A DNA stretch of 64,000 bases. Source: Gymnogyps californianus. Taxonomy: Eukaryota > Chordata > Aves > Accipitriformes > Cathartidae. The stretch spans positions 25,513,001 to 25,577,000 of the forward strand of contig NC_059478.1 of the NCBI RefSeq assembly GCF_018139145.2, given 5' to 3'. This document shows positions 1 through 61,162 of this stretch, one piece after another. A program made the position numbers and the translations under genes. The notes under the pieces are model-generated. The model was given only the letters and a program-made list of their open reading frames with translations. It did no database searches and was not told the DNA's origin. How positions within the stretch are numbered: the stretch's first letter is position 1; every line of letters begins with the position of its first letter.

Positions 1-126
1 CTGACGCTCCTCTGCATGGAGGATTATATTGTCGAGCCCCAGTCGGTGCAGTTCCTGGTGCAGCACGGCTTCGACTTCAACAAGCAGTACTCCCAGGGGA
101 TTCCTTACCACAAAGGCAACGACAAG
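1..126 (+). CDS. TOE1: TOE1 coding exon (partial at left edge)
   Basis: The frame starts at base 1 (L-T-L-L-C-M-E-D-Y) and runs to GNDK at 126, followed by a GT donor at 127-128. The segment [20 protein letters not shown] is strongly TOE1-like. The exon's 5' boundary is outside the window. It ends in phase 0 and belongs to the CAF1/DEDD nuclease domain. Confidence 0.95.
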
Positions 127-3100
127 GTACAAAGCGACTCTCCTTCAGAGACCTCAGCTTGCTCTGCTCCAGCCTTCTGGGGAGGTTGCTGGCTTCCCCC
201 GGTCCCGGCGTCTCCCTCACGCAGCTGCTGAGCGAAGATGGGCTCACGCTGGGGTCTTGAGAGTGGCATTATCCTTTCACCTCCGTGCCGTTTTATGTCC
301 AGGCTGTCACTTGTTGTGGTTGCTTTTCCAAATATTTGGGCCTCTGTTTGGTCAGAGCAAGTCATAGCTGTAGGCAGTATTCTGCTACAGCAGGCTCTGA
401 GGACTTCCCGGGGTGATGGCAAGTCGAGGCGCGAAGGCTCGCTGACTAATCCTCCTTCTTGCAGGGCAATGAGAACCAGAGCCAGAGCGTTCGGACTTTT
501 TTTCTGGAGCTCATACGAGCAAAGAAGCCTCTCATACTCCATAACGGCCTGATCGATCTGGTCTTCCTGTACCAGTGCTTCTATGCTCACCTCCCAGACA
601 GCCTCGGCACCTTCACCGCTGACCTCTCGGAAATGTTTCCAGCAGGAATATACGACACCAAATACGCTTCAGAGTTTGAGACTCGCTTTGTAGCATCCTA
701 CTTGGAGTATGCTTACAAGAAGTGGTGAGCGGCAGTCTGGTATTTAAAGCTTATGGGAGGAAAGGCAAAGGGAGCATCAGTGTTTTGTTTGTTTGTTTTT
801 CCAGGCAAGGGGGCTGGCTCTTTGCGTTATCCCAATGAGTGAAGAAAGGTGCTTTTCGGGTAACTCTGCCCCGTGCTCTTCCGCTTTCTAGGACGTGCTG
901 AGTGCATAAGGGTGCATTTTGTAACACGCCTTATCTGTTCAGTGGGCAGCTGCTGAAGGAGGATTTCAGTCTTCTGCTGCCAGCAGTTTTGACCACAGAG
1001 TGCCCTGATCTAACTGAAAAATAATTGATTCACTGAACGGCCCTGGTCCAGCAGCGCCACAGGGCAGCGGCAGGGACACTCACAGAAGAGAGACCTTTAA
1101 AACTCAGCTAAAGAGCAAAGGAAAACAGGGCTGTGCCTGCAGGGTCTCCTAGTTGTAAGTTGGTTTTGTAAGGGATGGTGCAGTTAAAGGGTGAGTGCTC
1201 CCTGCACCTCCTGACGCTGATCACTTCTGTCACGCGTCCTGCACGTGATGCTCGTGTGTGGCCAGCTACAAGTCCCATCGCTTTCCTTCCAAGCAAAGGT
1301 TGTGCTCTTGTTCCAGGACGTCCTGTCTTGCTTCCTGCCCCTAGCTCTTTGTGGCTATCTTCCAGGCAGACACATGTTAGAAGCAGAGAAGTCTGTCCAC
1401 GTGTCAGTCTGGCCCCTGGTTCTGCTCTCCCCCCACAATCTAAACAAGGCCCTGGCAGTGATACAGCCCCTTGAATCTCCATTAAACCGAAGTCACGCTC
1501 TGTGTAGAGGAGAAATGGTATTTTTAGTGACTGTTTTATACCAGGAAATGCCACTTTGACAGGTCTGAAAACATTCAAGATGGCTGTTCTCAAACACGAG
1601 AATGCTTTGTTTTGACAAGATAAAAATACTTTTTAAACTGACCTCTTTAATGTTTTAACTCACAATTCTAGTTACATGGAGCCTTCCAAAGGTTTTGGGC
1701 CTTTTAGCCAGCTCTTGGGACAAAACAGTTCTTTTCTCATGAGATGGAAAACATTTCCTTGTTGTCTGCATTGCCCAGGTTCGACCTGTCTGGGTGGTGG
1801 CTGCTGGATGCTCTACATCATACCTCATTTTGGGGCATTTTTTCTTTGTCCATTAACATTATGAAGACTAACGCATATCTTAGTGCCCTTTATTTAAGAT
1901 CAAACTGTGTGTCCCCTTCTCCCAGAGCTTTACCGGAGACACTGTTGTCCCTGCCTGTATGTCGGCATAAGAGAAACCAACCTTTAAATCAGCACGGAAG
2001 CAACTACTTGCTAAAGCTGTTCTCCCGGGACTGAGTTTCTTTCCAGCAGGCTGTCAAGCTGGGGCTAGAGCTCAAGAGCAGGAAACTAGTGGAGTTGAGA
2101 CTTGGTGGACAGCAGTGTGTTTGCACCAGCTCCACATTTTGGTACCTTCAGTGAGTTATCCGCAGTAACTGTGTGCTCGTTTGTTCCAGCAAGCGAGAGA
2201 ACGGCAAGCTGAAGGACTCCAGCGGCCAGCACCTCACCGTTGAGTTCTGCAACTACCCTGCCAACATGTCCCGTTATATCGACTACCGCCACTGCTCTCT
2301 GGAAGAAGAAAGCCACAACGTGGGAGGGGGAAATAAGGTGCCTGTCTGTGAGAAATTTTCGGTAAGTAACACGAATCCCTGCTTCCTTCCTGGCTCCATG
2401 GAAAGAGCCACACGTGGCCAGAGCAGAAAGTGGTAGGAAAGCACCTGGGAACTTCCCCTTGCTTGCTCCACAGTACAAGGAAGATTTTCAAGCTTCAGGT
2501 GGCTTCACAACGGAAAGGGCAATAGCATGCTCTGTTTGGAGGCAGTGAATTCCACAGGCTACATTAGACACGAAGATTCAGAAAGAGATTATATGGCCCT
2601 AAATAGTGGGACGGTATGAGTTACAGTACCTATGGTTGTCTTGGGAGGGCCATAAGTTCTAAATTGGTTTGGCTTGTTCTCTGAGCAAGAAATGCCACCT
2701 TCCTCCCCCATATCTTGATTAGATATAAAAAAAAATATTACCGGTCTACAGCTTCTGGCACAGTGTGATCCACAGCATCTCGAGTCCTGGTGCTGCTACA
2801 GCAGTAAACAAAGATCCCATCTGATCAGATCATAACTGGTTTCAGATGCTTCAGGGAGAAAAGGAGCTCTTCCAGATGTTGCATGTTACTGTCGCAGAAC
2901 AACATAGGTTGGAGAAGTCACTGGAAGTTTCTCATCCAACCACCAACTCAATATTGCTCAGAGCCTTGGCTGGTGAATTTTGAAAATCTCTCACAAAACC
3001 CCTCCAGGCCCCTGTTCCAGTGCTTGACCACTCATTGTGAAAAACGTTTTCCTATATATCTAGTCAGAACTTCCCCTGAGTGTTACCACTTCACCTTTCC

Positions 3101-4262
3101 CTATGCTCCCCTCAGAAGAGTTTAAGCTCCATCTTGTCTATAACCTCTGCTTTAGGCAGCTGCAGACAGCAACTCCATATCCCCATCCCCTTAGCCTTGT
3201 CTTCTTCAGGTGGAACAAACCCACCTTCCTTGGCCTCTCCTCATATGTTGTGTGCTGCAGCTTGACAGCTCCCAGCTGCACTCACTGCAGTTTGTCAATG
3301 CCTTTCTTGTGTGTTGTGGGGCTGTAACTGGACACAGTGCTCCTGATACAGCCTCACAAGCCCTCAGTAGAGGGGAATAATTAGCTCTGCTCCATGTTAT
3401 GGTGATAGGCTGCTCTAACCAGGAGGCTGGTGGCTACAGACTTGTCCCTCTCTCTCCCTAGGCCTATGGCTGGTGTCCAAAAGGGGTGAAGTGTCCACAG
3501 TCTCATAACATTGACCTCATAATTGATGAGGATGACAAGCTTTGGGAGGAGAAGCGGAAGAAAAGGAAGCACAAATGGAAGCGTCGGAAGAACACAGAAG
3601 AGCCTGCAAAGGCATCTGGACAGGAAAGCTCAAGGAAAGAAATGGAGCTAGCTCAGAATGGGGAGGAGGGACCGCCACGAAAACAGAGCTGCTATGAGCC
3701 TGCAGCTGCTACGGAGCTGGCGGAGATCACTCCCAACAGTGAGGGCAGGCCACTGGAGGAGAACTCCACGGACATGGAACCAGAGGTCAGCTCAGACACC
3801 AGTGCACAACGGGAAGAGGATCTGGGGAGCGCTGAAGGAACTGCTGCCCAGGTAGCAGCTGCTGTGAGCCCTTCTGCCAAGGGAAATGCCTCTGACAGTG
3901 ACCAAGTGGAGGGCAAGTCAGAGGTTCCCGCTGGCATGGGCTCAGTCAATCACCCAGACGTGCCTGAGACTGAAGCAGCATGTGCTGCAGAAAAGGAGAA
4001 GGAAACCCATGGTCCACCTTCACAGGGGGGCACACACCGAGCTGGCTTTGATGCATTCATGACTGGCTATATCATGGCTTACGTCTGGATGCTCAAGAAA
4101 GGAAAAAACACGGACGCTGGTGCAGGGCCTTGGTTGCCAGACTGCCACAATAAACTGTACCTCAGTGGGAAATCGGTGCCACTTCAGATAGTGAAGAGCT
4201 TGTTTTCTAAATCTTCCAAAGCTCACAGCCAGAAGATGAAGTTGGCCTGGGCCAGTGGATAG
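1..4262 (+). CDS. TOE1: TOE1 (target of EGR1), 3' part of gene, four coding exons visible
   Basis: Span of the visible TOE1 coding region; join 1-126, 465-724, 2190-2361 and 3462-4262. The exons join in phase to about 452 residues ending at TAG; the human protein is about 510 residues (from memory), so the N-terminus is off the left edge. Known role: a DEDDh/CAF1-type 3'-5' exonuclease of the nucleus and Cajal bodies that removes 3' tails from U snRNAs and other small nuclear RNAs. Seen: the second exonuclease motif HNGLID (Asp codon 555-557), a C-x8-C-x5-C-x3-H zinc finger inserted in the nuclease fold, a Lys/Arg-rich nuclear-localisation stretch, and the third motif HRAGFD (His 4035-4037, Asp 4050-4052) as in PARN/CAF1 enzymes. 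The first DE motif is not in the window. Its downstream neighbour TESK2 is convergent. Confidence 0.96.
127..464 (+). other. TOE1 intron
   Basis: A short 338-bp phase-0 intron with a GT donor at 127-128 and an acceptor ending at 464 after CTTCTTGCAG. Nothing else is recognisable. Open frames on either strand here are overlaps with, or read-through from, the flanking exons. Confidence 0.93.
465..724 (+). CDS. TOE1: TOE1 coding exon with second exonuclease motif
   Basis: Begins [10 protein letters not shown] after CAG at 462-464 and ends AAG TG before the donor GTGAGC at 725. It carries [11 protein letters not shown], whose Asp (555-557) is expected to be a catalytic metal ligand (DEDD motif II). 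Further on are [20 protein letters not shown] and the helical segment [10 protein letters not shown]. The exon leaves two bases (TG) that pair with the first base of the next exon to form a Cys codon. Confidence 0.96.
725..2189 (+). other. TOE1 intron, 1.5 kb
   Basis: Donor GTGAGC at 725; acceptor TTGTTCCAG ending at 2189. It contains a TTTG-repeat tract near 783-802. Frames of about 100-160 codons occur on both strands but resemble no protein I know. I see no other gene here. Confidence 0.9.
2190..2361 (+). CDS. TOE1: TOE1 coding exon, first half of CCCH zinc finger
   Basis: Starts with the base that completes Cys (TG|C), then [22 protein letters not shown] and [11 protein letters not shown], ending VCEKFS at 2361 before the donor GTAAGT. 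The Cys at 2347-2349 is the first ligand of the CCCH finger; the other three lie in the next exon, so the intron splits the finger. The surrounding EFCNYP and IDYR segments are typical of TOE1. Confidence 0.95.
2362..3461 (+). other. TOE1 last intron, largely occupied by CR1
   Basis: Donor GTAAGT at 2362; acceptor CTCTCCCTAG ending at 3461, a strong pyrimidine tract. Positions about 2900-3433 are an antisense CR1 remnant, annotated separately. The rest (2362-2900) shows nothing recognisable apart from a short A-run near 2729. Confidence 0.93.
2900..3433 (-). mobile_element. CR1 LINE fragment (antisense, in TOE1 last intron)
   Basis: Read on the plus strand this is the complement of a CR1 3' region. 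It shows GGTTGGAGAAG, then CTGTTCCAGTGCTTGACCAC (3014-3033), a diverged 'Pro-Phe-Pro' pyrimidine-rich stretch, GGCCTCTCCTCATATG, an AACTGGACACAGTGCTCC segment (3327-3344) and TCAGTAGAGGGG. These occur in the CR1 consensus order that I know for birds. The element therefore points along the minus strand, its 3' end near 2900. It is 5'-truncated and clearly diverged. The upper boundary is uncertain; weaker similarity continues to about 3433, next to the TOE1 acceptor. Confidence 0.85.
3462..4262 (+). CDS. TOE1: TOE1 last coding exon: zinc finger end, NLS, third exonuclease motif, stop
   Basis: Starts [15 protein letters not shown], which supplies the remaining CCCH ligands (Cys 3474, Cys 3492, His 3504), and continues [11 protein letters not shown] dense basic cluster, [15 protein letters not shown] (about 3547-3592), is a likely nuclear-localisation signal. 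A low-complexity acidic/Ser/Ala linker follows (about 3600-4015). Then come [18 protein letters not shown] with the DEDDh His and Asp, [20 protein letters not shown], and a Ser/Lys-rich tail to TAG at 4260-4262. The linker is the least conserved part. Encodes 266 residues. Confidence 0.96.
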   Translation, partial: AYGWCPKGVKCPQSHNIDLIIDEDDKLWEEKRKKRKHKWKRRKNTEEPAKASGQESSRKEMELAQNGEEGPPRKQSCYEPAAATELAEITPNSEGRPLEENSTDMEPEVSSDTSAQREEDLGSAEGTAAQVAAAVSPSAKGNASDSDQVEGKSEVPAGMGSVNHPDVPETEAACAAEKEKETHGPPSQGGTHRAGFDAFMTGYIMAYVWMLKKGKNTDAGAGPWLPDCHNKLYLSGKSVPLQIVKSLFSKSSKAHSQKMKLAWASG

Positions 4263-4318
4263 AGCTAGAGGACTCCTCACTGAACTAGGCTTTTTTTCCA
4301 CCTCAAGTTTTGAAGTTC

Positions 4319-4324
4319 TTTATT
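4319..4324 (-). terminator. Minus-strand AATAAA inside TOE1 3' UTR
   Basis: TTTATT on the plus strand 57 bases past the TOE1 stop. If used by TESK2 transcripts, the two mRNAs would overlap tail to tail. It may be a chance hexamer. Confidence 0.2.
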
Positions 4325-4389
4325 CCATCAAGAACTGACCAGAAGGGGAGCAAGTTTCTTACTCTTGTTTTTGTTTTAACTTGTGACCG

Positions 4390-4395
4390 ATTAAA
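4390..4395 (+). terminator. Candidate TOE1 polyadenylation signal ATTAAA
   Basis: A common variant hexamer about 128 bases after the TOE1 stop. A G/T-rich stretch follows at about 4405-4427. Plausible, but not proven without transcript ends. Confidence 0.4.
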
Positions 4396-5791
4396 TTGCT
4401 CTCAGTTGGAGTTCCCCCTGTTGTTCCTTAGCGGCATCCTGGGCTGTGAAGGCGGGAGGAGGCTGGAGAAGAGGGAGGAAAAGTGCACCTCTCCAACTGC
4501 ACCCAGGGCTGCAAGTTTTAGGTTGGTGCTCTGCAATCAAAGTGGGTTTTTAAAAAACAACCTAGGGTTGCCTTTCTGGAAAGACCATTACTAGCTACTT
4601 CAGTATGGGCTTCACTTCTTGCAGAAGATGAAAAGGGTAATCGCTTGATAACAAGAGGAGACAGAGGCCAGAGCTTCCCACTTAAACTTCTTAGAATGTT
4701 AGAGCCCAGCCTCCTCCCAGATCTTGCCTTTATCCTTATTGCACCTACAGCCTTACTACATGCTGCCACTTAACCTAGTGGTTTAGGGTGGGATAGACCT
4801 TTTCAAAAGGAACATGTGCTAAAGGTCAAAGTCTACCTACAAAAAGACATCTGAAAGCTCCAAGCTCTTGACCCATACAACCAGCCTGATTGATAGGAAA
4901 TGCTATAAACAGTCACTGGAGGAAGATGTGATGCTTCTGCCAGACACCCGATGAAAGCAGGCTAGCTCTTCAGGCAAAGCATACATTCTAATGAATGTTT
5001 TAGTCAAGTGTTACTGCTCTCAGTTGCTGCTGGTAGGGTAACTCTCTATAACCCTCACAATTACTTCTTGTCTTTCTAAGGAAGTCAGGAAGGAAAAAAG
5101 TGTTGTCTTTTTAAAAAAAAAAGGAAAAAAAGAAAAGAGACACTGACCATGGTTGGTTTAGAACATGCAGCTGGGAGAGCCATCACACTTCATAGTTGTA
5201 CTGCACCTTAATCTTGGTTACAGCATACATAGACAAGACCTTTGCTCCTACAGGAGAGAGGGGAAGGCGAAAGCTGCTCCCAAATGGGTCAGCTGATTCT
5301 AGTGTAGGGTCACTGCATGCCAGAACCAAGCCACAGCAGGTCTTCAAACTTCTTCTAAGTAAAGGGAGATGCAGTGGGACTTAAAGCCAGATGTGGTCCT
5401 CAAACTGCACTGCTTCCTGTGCTGCTGAAGCTATTCTGTAGGGCTAGAACAGAGCAGCCACAATGGCAAGCTCCCTGCAGGCTGAATACTATCAAAAGCC
5501 ATCTTGTCTTGTAGGTCACAAGCTACTGCCTACTCTTCAGAGTGCTGTAAGGCAGAGCAGAAAAAAAAGTCCTTGAGTCTCATGGATTTAATAGTGTAAC
5601 ACTTCAGTAAGATGTAGGAGAGAAATAACACTGAATAAGGATGACAGTTCTCCCCGTTTATAATTCAGCACCAAGTAATAGTGAATACAATCTCAAGCCA
5701 GGTACTAATGTCATCCACAGCTTAAGTAAACATTTGAGCCAGCTTTTTTAACCTAGAATTGCCCTCTTAATCACAAGACTCAGGCCTTGAT

Positions 5792-5803
5792 TTTATTTTT
5801 ATT
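5792..5803 (-). terminator. Candidate TESK2 polyadenylation signals (two adjacent AATAAA)
   Basis: The plus strand reads TTTATTTTTATT here, giving two AATAAA hexamers in tandem on the minus strand, about 3.9 kb past the TESK2 stop. A TGAGTCTTGTG stretch follows on the minus strand (about 5773-5783). These are the best minus-strand hexamers I saw in the interval, but distance and use are unknown. Confidence 0.35.
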
Positions 5804-7506
5804 TTGAAAGCAAGTTGGGAAAGTTTACAAAACCTGACCAAGAAAAAATTATGAAAATATTTAACTGGATTCATCTTTGGTTACTTCTTATTGCAGTTCC
5901 AATAAAACATACACCATTTCTATAGTTCAAAAAAAGTCAGAACGTCAATCAACATAAAAACAAGACGTGCTTTCTTTACATATTCATAAATATCCACAAT
6001 ATTAGAAAAGTTGTTTTGCGAAGATTTTTTTTTTCTGGCAGTGTTAACTTACTATTATACACAGGCTACAAACTTCTTCCTAAGCCTTTAATTACAAGTT
6101 GAGCTATTTACAGACTGCAAAATATTAAGACGTAAAACTCCTTCATAAATACGAAAATAGATCATCTCGCAAAGATCTTTACACTTAATCAAACATCTGG
6201 CTGCCCCTCCTCCCAAAAAAAAGGTTATTTGTTTTGCATAGAAATGTAGTGACATGCAATATAAACAATAGCATTAAGTGCAAACAGGAATTATTCAAGT
6301 GTCTTTAGTTGTACTGGCAAAAAATACCAATTTTCTGTTACACATCATACATCAATGCCTCTCCAACAAGTATAAGTCTACTATAGCCCCTTGTCTGCAC
6401 TGCTTTTGAGGGGCAGCAATTCACATGCGTTCTCTTAGTTGCATTTTATCAACCTGCAACCACAACAAAAATAGCTTATAACAGACATTTAAATGAATTC
6501 AACATAGAAAGATTTAAAGTGAATTAAAAGCATCTTTGATCTCTTCAGGGAACCTAGCAATGTGTAGAAAGTGTTTTAAAAGAGCAAGAACTGCTCCCGT
6601 AAGAAAGTCAAAAATCATGATAAAATCCAATCACAATAAAACTTTGTCACATCACTATAAAACAAGGAGTTTGCTGACCACATGTTCATATTCATGTCCA
6701 TCAGCAGCTGTCAAAAAATGGCCCCCTGTAGAAAAGCACCCTCAGGTAGGCAGAAAACCTAGGAGTAGTCACTAGGTGCAACCTAGATTCAGCTTTACAC
6801 AACCAAAGGGATGAGATGTAGTGAGTGCCAACTGCATCCAGACCCTTGGAAACACTGGGTTTTAGCAAGCACTGAGCTATTTTTAAATGGCCTTTTACTC
6901 CAGTTTCATACACGTGCCTCTTTTTCCCATGCAGACCAAGAATCCAGGAAAGGCCTGAGCCGCTATTCCTTGGCATTTCTTTCTGACACCTCCACCTCAG
7001 TACAAAGAGCTAGAAGAGTTGATAGATGTGCCCTATGCATGTCAGCTGGCTGTGCTTAGAGTGGACATTTAAGAAAATAAAATTTTAGCCATGCTGCTTT
7101 GTAAGAGAGCTATTCAGGGCAGGGAAACATTTTAAGAGACAGTGGCATAAGAAAACAGATGAGGTCACTGTGATGGGTGCCACAGAGGTACCCCAAGCCT
7201 GACTGGCACAGGCTTTGCAGTTGGTGTCAGAGAGGGCAACAGGCTTCATGATGAGGTGTCAGCACTGACAACCAGGGCTAATGCAAGCCACAGAGCAGCC
7301 AGAGGCGTGCGTGTGCTCTCCGATGAGGCTGCAGGCAGCGGTAGGATGCTGGACAGCTTCTTCACAGCCTGGTGATCCAGATGTAAAATATTCCTTATTA
7401 TTGCTTGTTTGTCTGAAGTCACACGCCTAAATGCATCTTGTGACAACAGAAGCTGGTGCTGATGGTTTCCCTCCCGAAAGATTACAATTGTATAAAAGAT
7501 AAAACT

Positions 7507-7544
<38 letters not shown>
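7507..7544 (+). repeat. Poly-G run (38 G) followed by A-run
   Basis: Thirty-eight consecutive G after AAAACT, then CCAG and nine A. On the TESK2-sense strand this is a C-run in the presumed 3' UTR. It creates artificial glycine/proline-rich frames in this area. Homopolymer length is the kind of value assemblies often get wrong. Confidence 0.9.
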
Positions 7545-7546
<2 letters not shown>

Positions 7547-7817
7547 AGAAAAAAAAAGCAGGCACCAGGCAGGCAACTAGCTGGCAATTGAGTTCTGCTG
7601 ACTGTTTCCCTGTCCTCAAAGGAAGTTACACACAGTGCCAGCCATACAAGCTGCTCTGCACTCTGCAGACACCAGCCCTGCAGACAGGATACACAAGACA
7701 GACTACTCTACAGATCAGCACCTTCAAGAGGCAGAGACGTGTGGGCCAAAAAGGGTGATCTTGGTAAGCACAGGCATTTTCTCTTTCAAACTGCTAACAG
7801 CTGCCTAATCTGGCATG

Positions 7818-7975
7818 GACTGTGCTAAGTAACTCAGCGACGCTGGGTTTCTCATTTAATTCTTCGCAGCCACTGCAAAGGGATAACTGCTGCTCAGGTT
7901 AACGCATACTTCATAAGAGGAAGTCATAATTACAGTTCACAGAATAGTTAGCTACACCTCTGGAAAGATAAGCAT
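7818..7975 (-). mobile_element. Possible ancient MIR-like SINE remnant
   Basis: The order GACTGTGCTAAG, then TCTCATTTAATTCTTCGCAG, a GAGGAAG segment and ACAGTTCACAG resembles a reversed MIR/CORE-SINE tail (upper repeat unit, 'TTTAATCCTCACAAC', 'GAGGAAACTGAG'). The match is weak and boundaries are guesses. Confidence 0.25.
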
Positions 7976-9731
7976 CTCAGCCAAGAAAGAACTAAGGCTT
8001 TCTCCTTCATCCTTTCTTTGAGATAGGAAAAGAGTAGGAATAGTCTTGCTGCCATCAGAGACTAGCTTACATTTTCCATCCTTACAAGAGAGCAGGAAGA
8101 CTGTAACAGGCTACCTGGGTGAAATTCTGGACTCCACTGCATCACCATCTGCTCAGCAGGCATGCAATGCATACCTCAGTTAGGAATGATAATATAGGTT
8201 AAAAAAAAAATTAAAAAATCCTATGTTGTTGGGACAATGATAGTGGAAAAGGGCAGGATGTTGCACAAATGTCATCACAGAACAAGCTTTCCCGTACATC
8301 CCATCCCAGAGCAGGGATCTCTGATGCTGGTTCCAGAAAGTAGCATTAAAGCTTATGCCACTGCTTCTTTCACATGTACCTGCTGGTGGAGGGAAGAAGA
8401 AAAAAAAAAAAAAATCATCCTATTCAGTGACAGGAGAAGCCAATGAAGACAACAGCTTCTTTCTGTAGAAGGAAAAAAAAGTTAGTTTGGGACAAACTAC
8501 TTTTCTTCAGTTTGACAATTCAAAGCCCTTCTGTGAGTCTACTGTCTATCCTCTCCAAGAACACTTGTGTGGCTGCAACACTGCTGGCAACTTCCCCTGA
8601 GCAGGGGATTCCTGTCCTCTATCAAGCAATCTGGTTTTAAGTAAGGAGCCATCGTTACTGCAGTGATATCAATGAGATGGGATGTCATACCAGAGAGGGA
8701 GGTGAATGTGACCCTTCTAGCTTAGTGGTAATAGTCAACTGTGATGTAGATATTGTATATAACTAACTATTCTGCAGAAACAGATCACGATGTCCATTCA
8801 GCTCTTCAGAGATAAGGAGCCCACACCCCCCAAAAGCTCAGGACAACTGGTACTTTCACTGGCAGTTTCTCCAGAAGCCCAGAAATGACAATGCCTGGAA
8901 TATGGCTCTCCTCTTGTGCCCTGGGCAAATCTTCCTCCACATTTGGGTTGAGGTACATGAAGAGCTGTGCAAGGAGGAGAGCGGTGCTTACCGCATCCTG
9001 CTTCCCTGCACTAATGTATTACACATCATTACCAAATCCCAAGGGAAAATGAAACACCAGGGAACAGATTCGCCTTGTTAATCGCAAAGTACTTGTCATG
9101 TGACTCAGCCTGCAGATCGCGACCAGCATGAGGGGTTTTGTTTTTGCTGCTTTTGAAAGAAGAGCTTGTTTAATGCTGCAACAGCATTCACAGCAGCTCT
9201 GGGACCAGAGAGCATTCCTATCTGCTCAACATAGCTCTGAAAGCTCTCTGTGCCTGTTTCTAAAGCAGAGGCTCCGACTCACGTGCACCACTGCAGAATG
9301 TTAATGCAAAATCTGCAGTGGTTTAGAGCAGCTGGTCAGTCGGAGGAAGATGGAAAACCTAAGGGTCACTCTTTCTACCCAACATGGAGCTTAAGGCCTT
9401 GAAATGCTCCATGCTGGAATCCAGGTCAAACTGTTTACACAGTGCCTGCTCTGGCTGCTGCCTCTTGGAAGGACTGTGGGGCCCACATGGCCATTCTGGC
9501 TGGAGAAGTTCCCCCTCCTCATGCAAATCAGGGAAGGGAATAAGCACAGTTTGAAATAAAGTTAAAATAATCAGTCTCTCCAGACGCTGTCTGCAGCTAT
9601 CTGTTTGACAGCCAGTTTCTAGCATCTGCTGAGTCTCTTTTGAATGTGAAGCTCAGCACTATAGAAAAACAGAGTTTAAGCGACTGGGAACAACTGTTCC
9701 CTCAAGGACACATTCAGTTTGAGCCCTCTCT

Positions 9732-61162
<51,431 letters not shown>

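Larger units (their letters stand above)
4263..4410 (+). other. TOE1: Proposed TOE1 3' UTR (short form)
   Basis: Sequence directly after the TOE1 stop. An ATTAAA hexamer at 4390-4395 would give a compact 3' UTR of about 130-150 bases. The end point is inferred; a longer form reaching the plus-strand AATAAA at 5901-5906 cannot be excluded. Confidence 0.4.
4411..9731 (-). other. TESK2: Convergent 3' interval, probable TESK2 3' UTR at least in part
   Basis: No coding exon is recognisable between the two stop codons. Minus-strand sequence downstream of the TESK2 stop at 9732 is the expected place for its 3' UTR. Candidate minus-strand AATAAA hexamers lie at 5792-5803 and, at the far end, 4319-4324. 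The interval has an AT-rich block (about 5760-6540), an A15 run at 8400-8414 and the G38 run at 7507-7544. How much is transcribed from either gene cannot be read from the DNA alone. Confidence 0.45.

Noticed and set aside
105..590. 161-codon minus-strand frame opposite TOE1 exons
   Set aside because: It is the antisense shadow of the TOE1 exon 465-724 and its flanking intron. The plus-strand reading is clearly TOE1.
1108..1593. 161-codon minus-strand frame in a TOE1 intron
   Set aside because: No recognisable domain, lies wholly in an intron, and the plus strand is also open here. Local G+C richness lowers stop-codon frequency.
7246..7758. Proline- or glycine-rich frames over the G38 run
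   Set aside because: The homopolymer itself makes Gly or Pro runs in any frame. Nothing else in them looks coding.
9359..9625. 88-codon minus-strand frame just after the TESK2 stop
   Set aside because: It follows the TGA of a complete TESK2 tail and resembles no known protein; treated as 3' UTR. A frameshifted tail extension seemed unlikely because human TESK2 also ends in this region.
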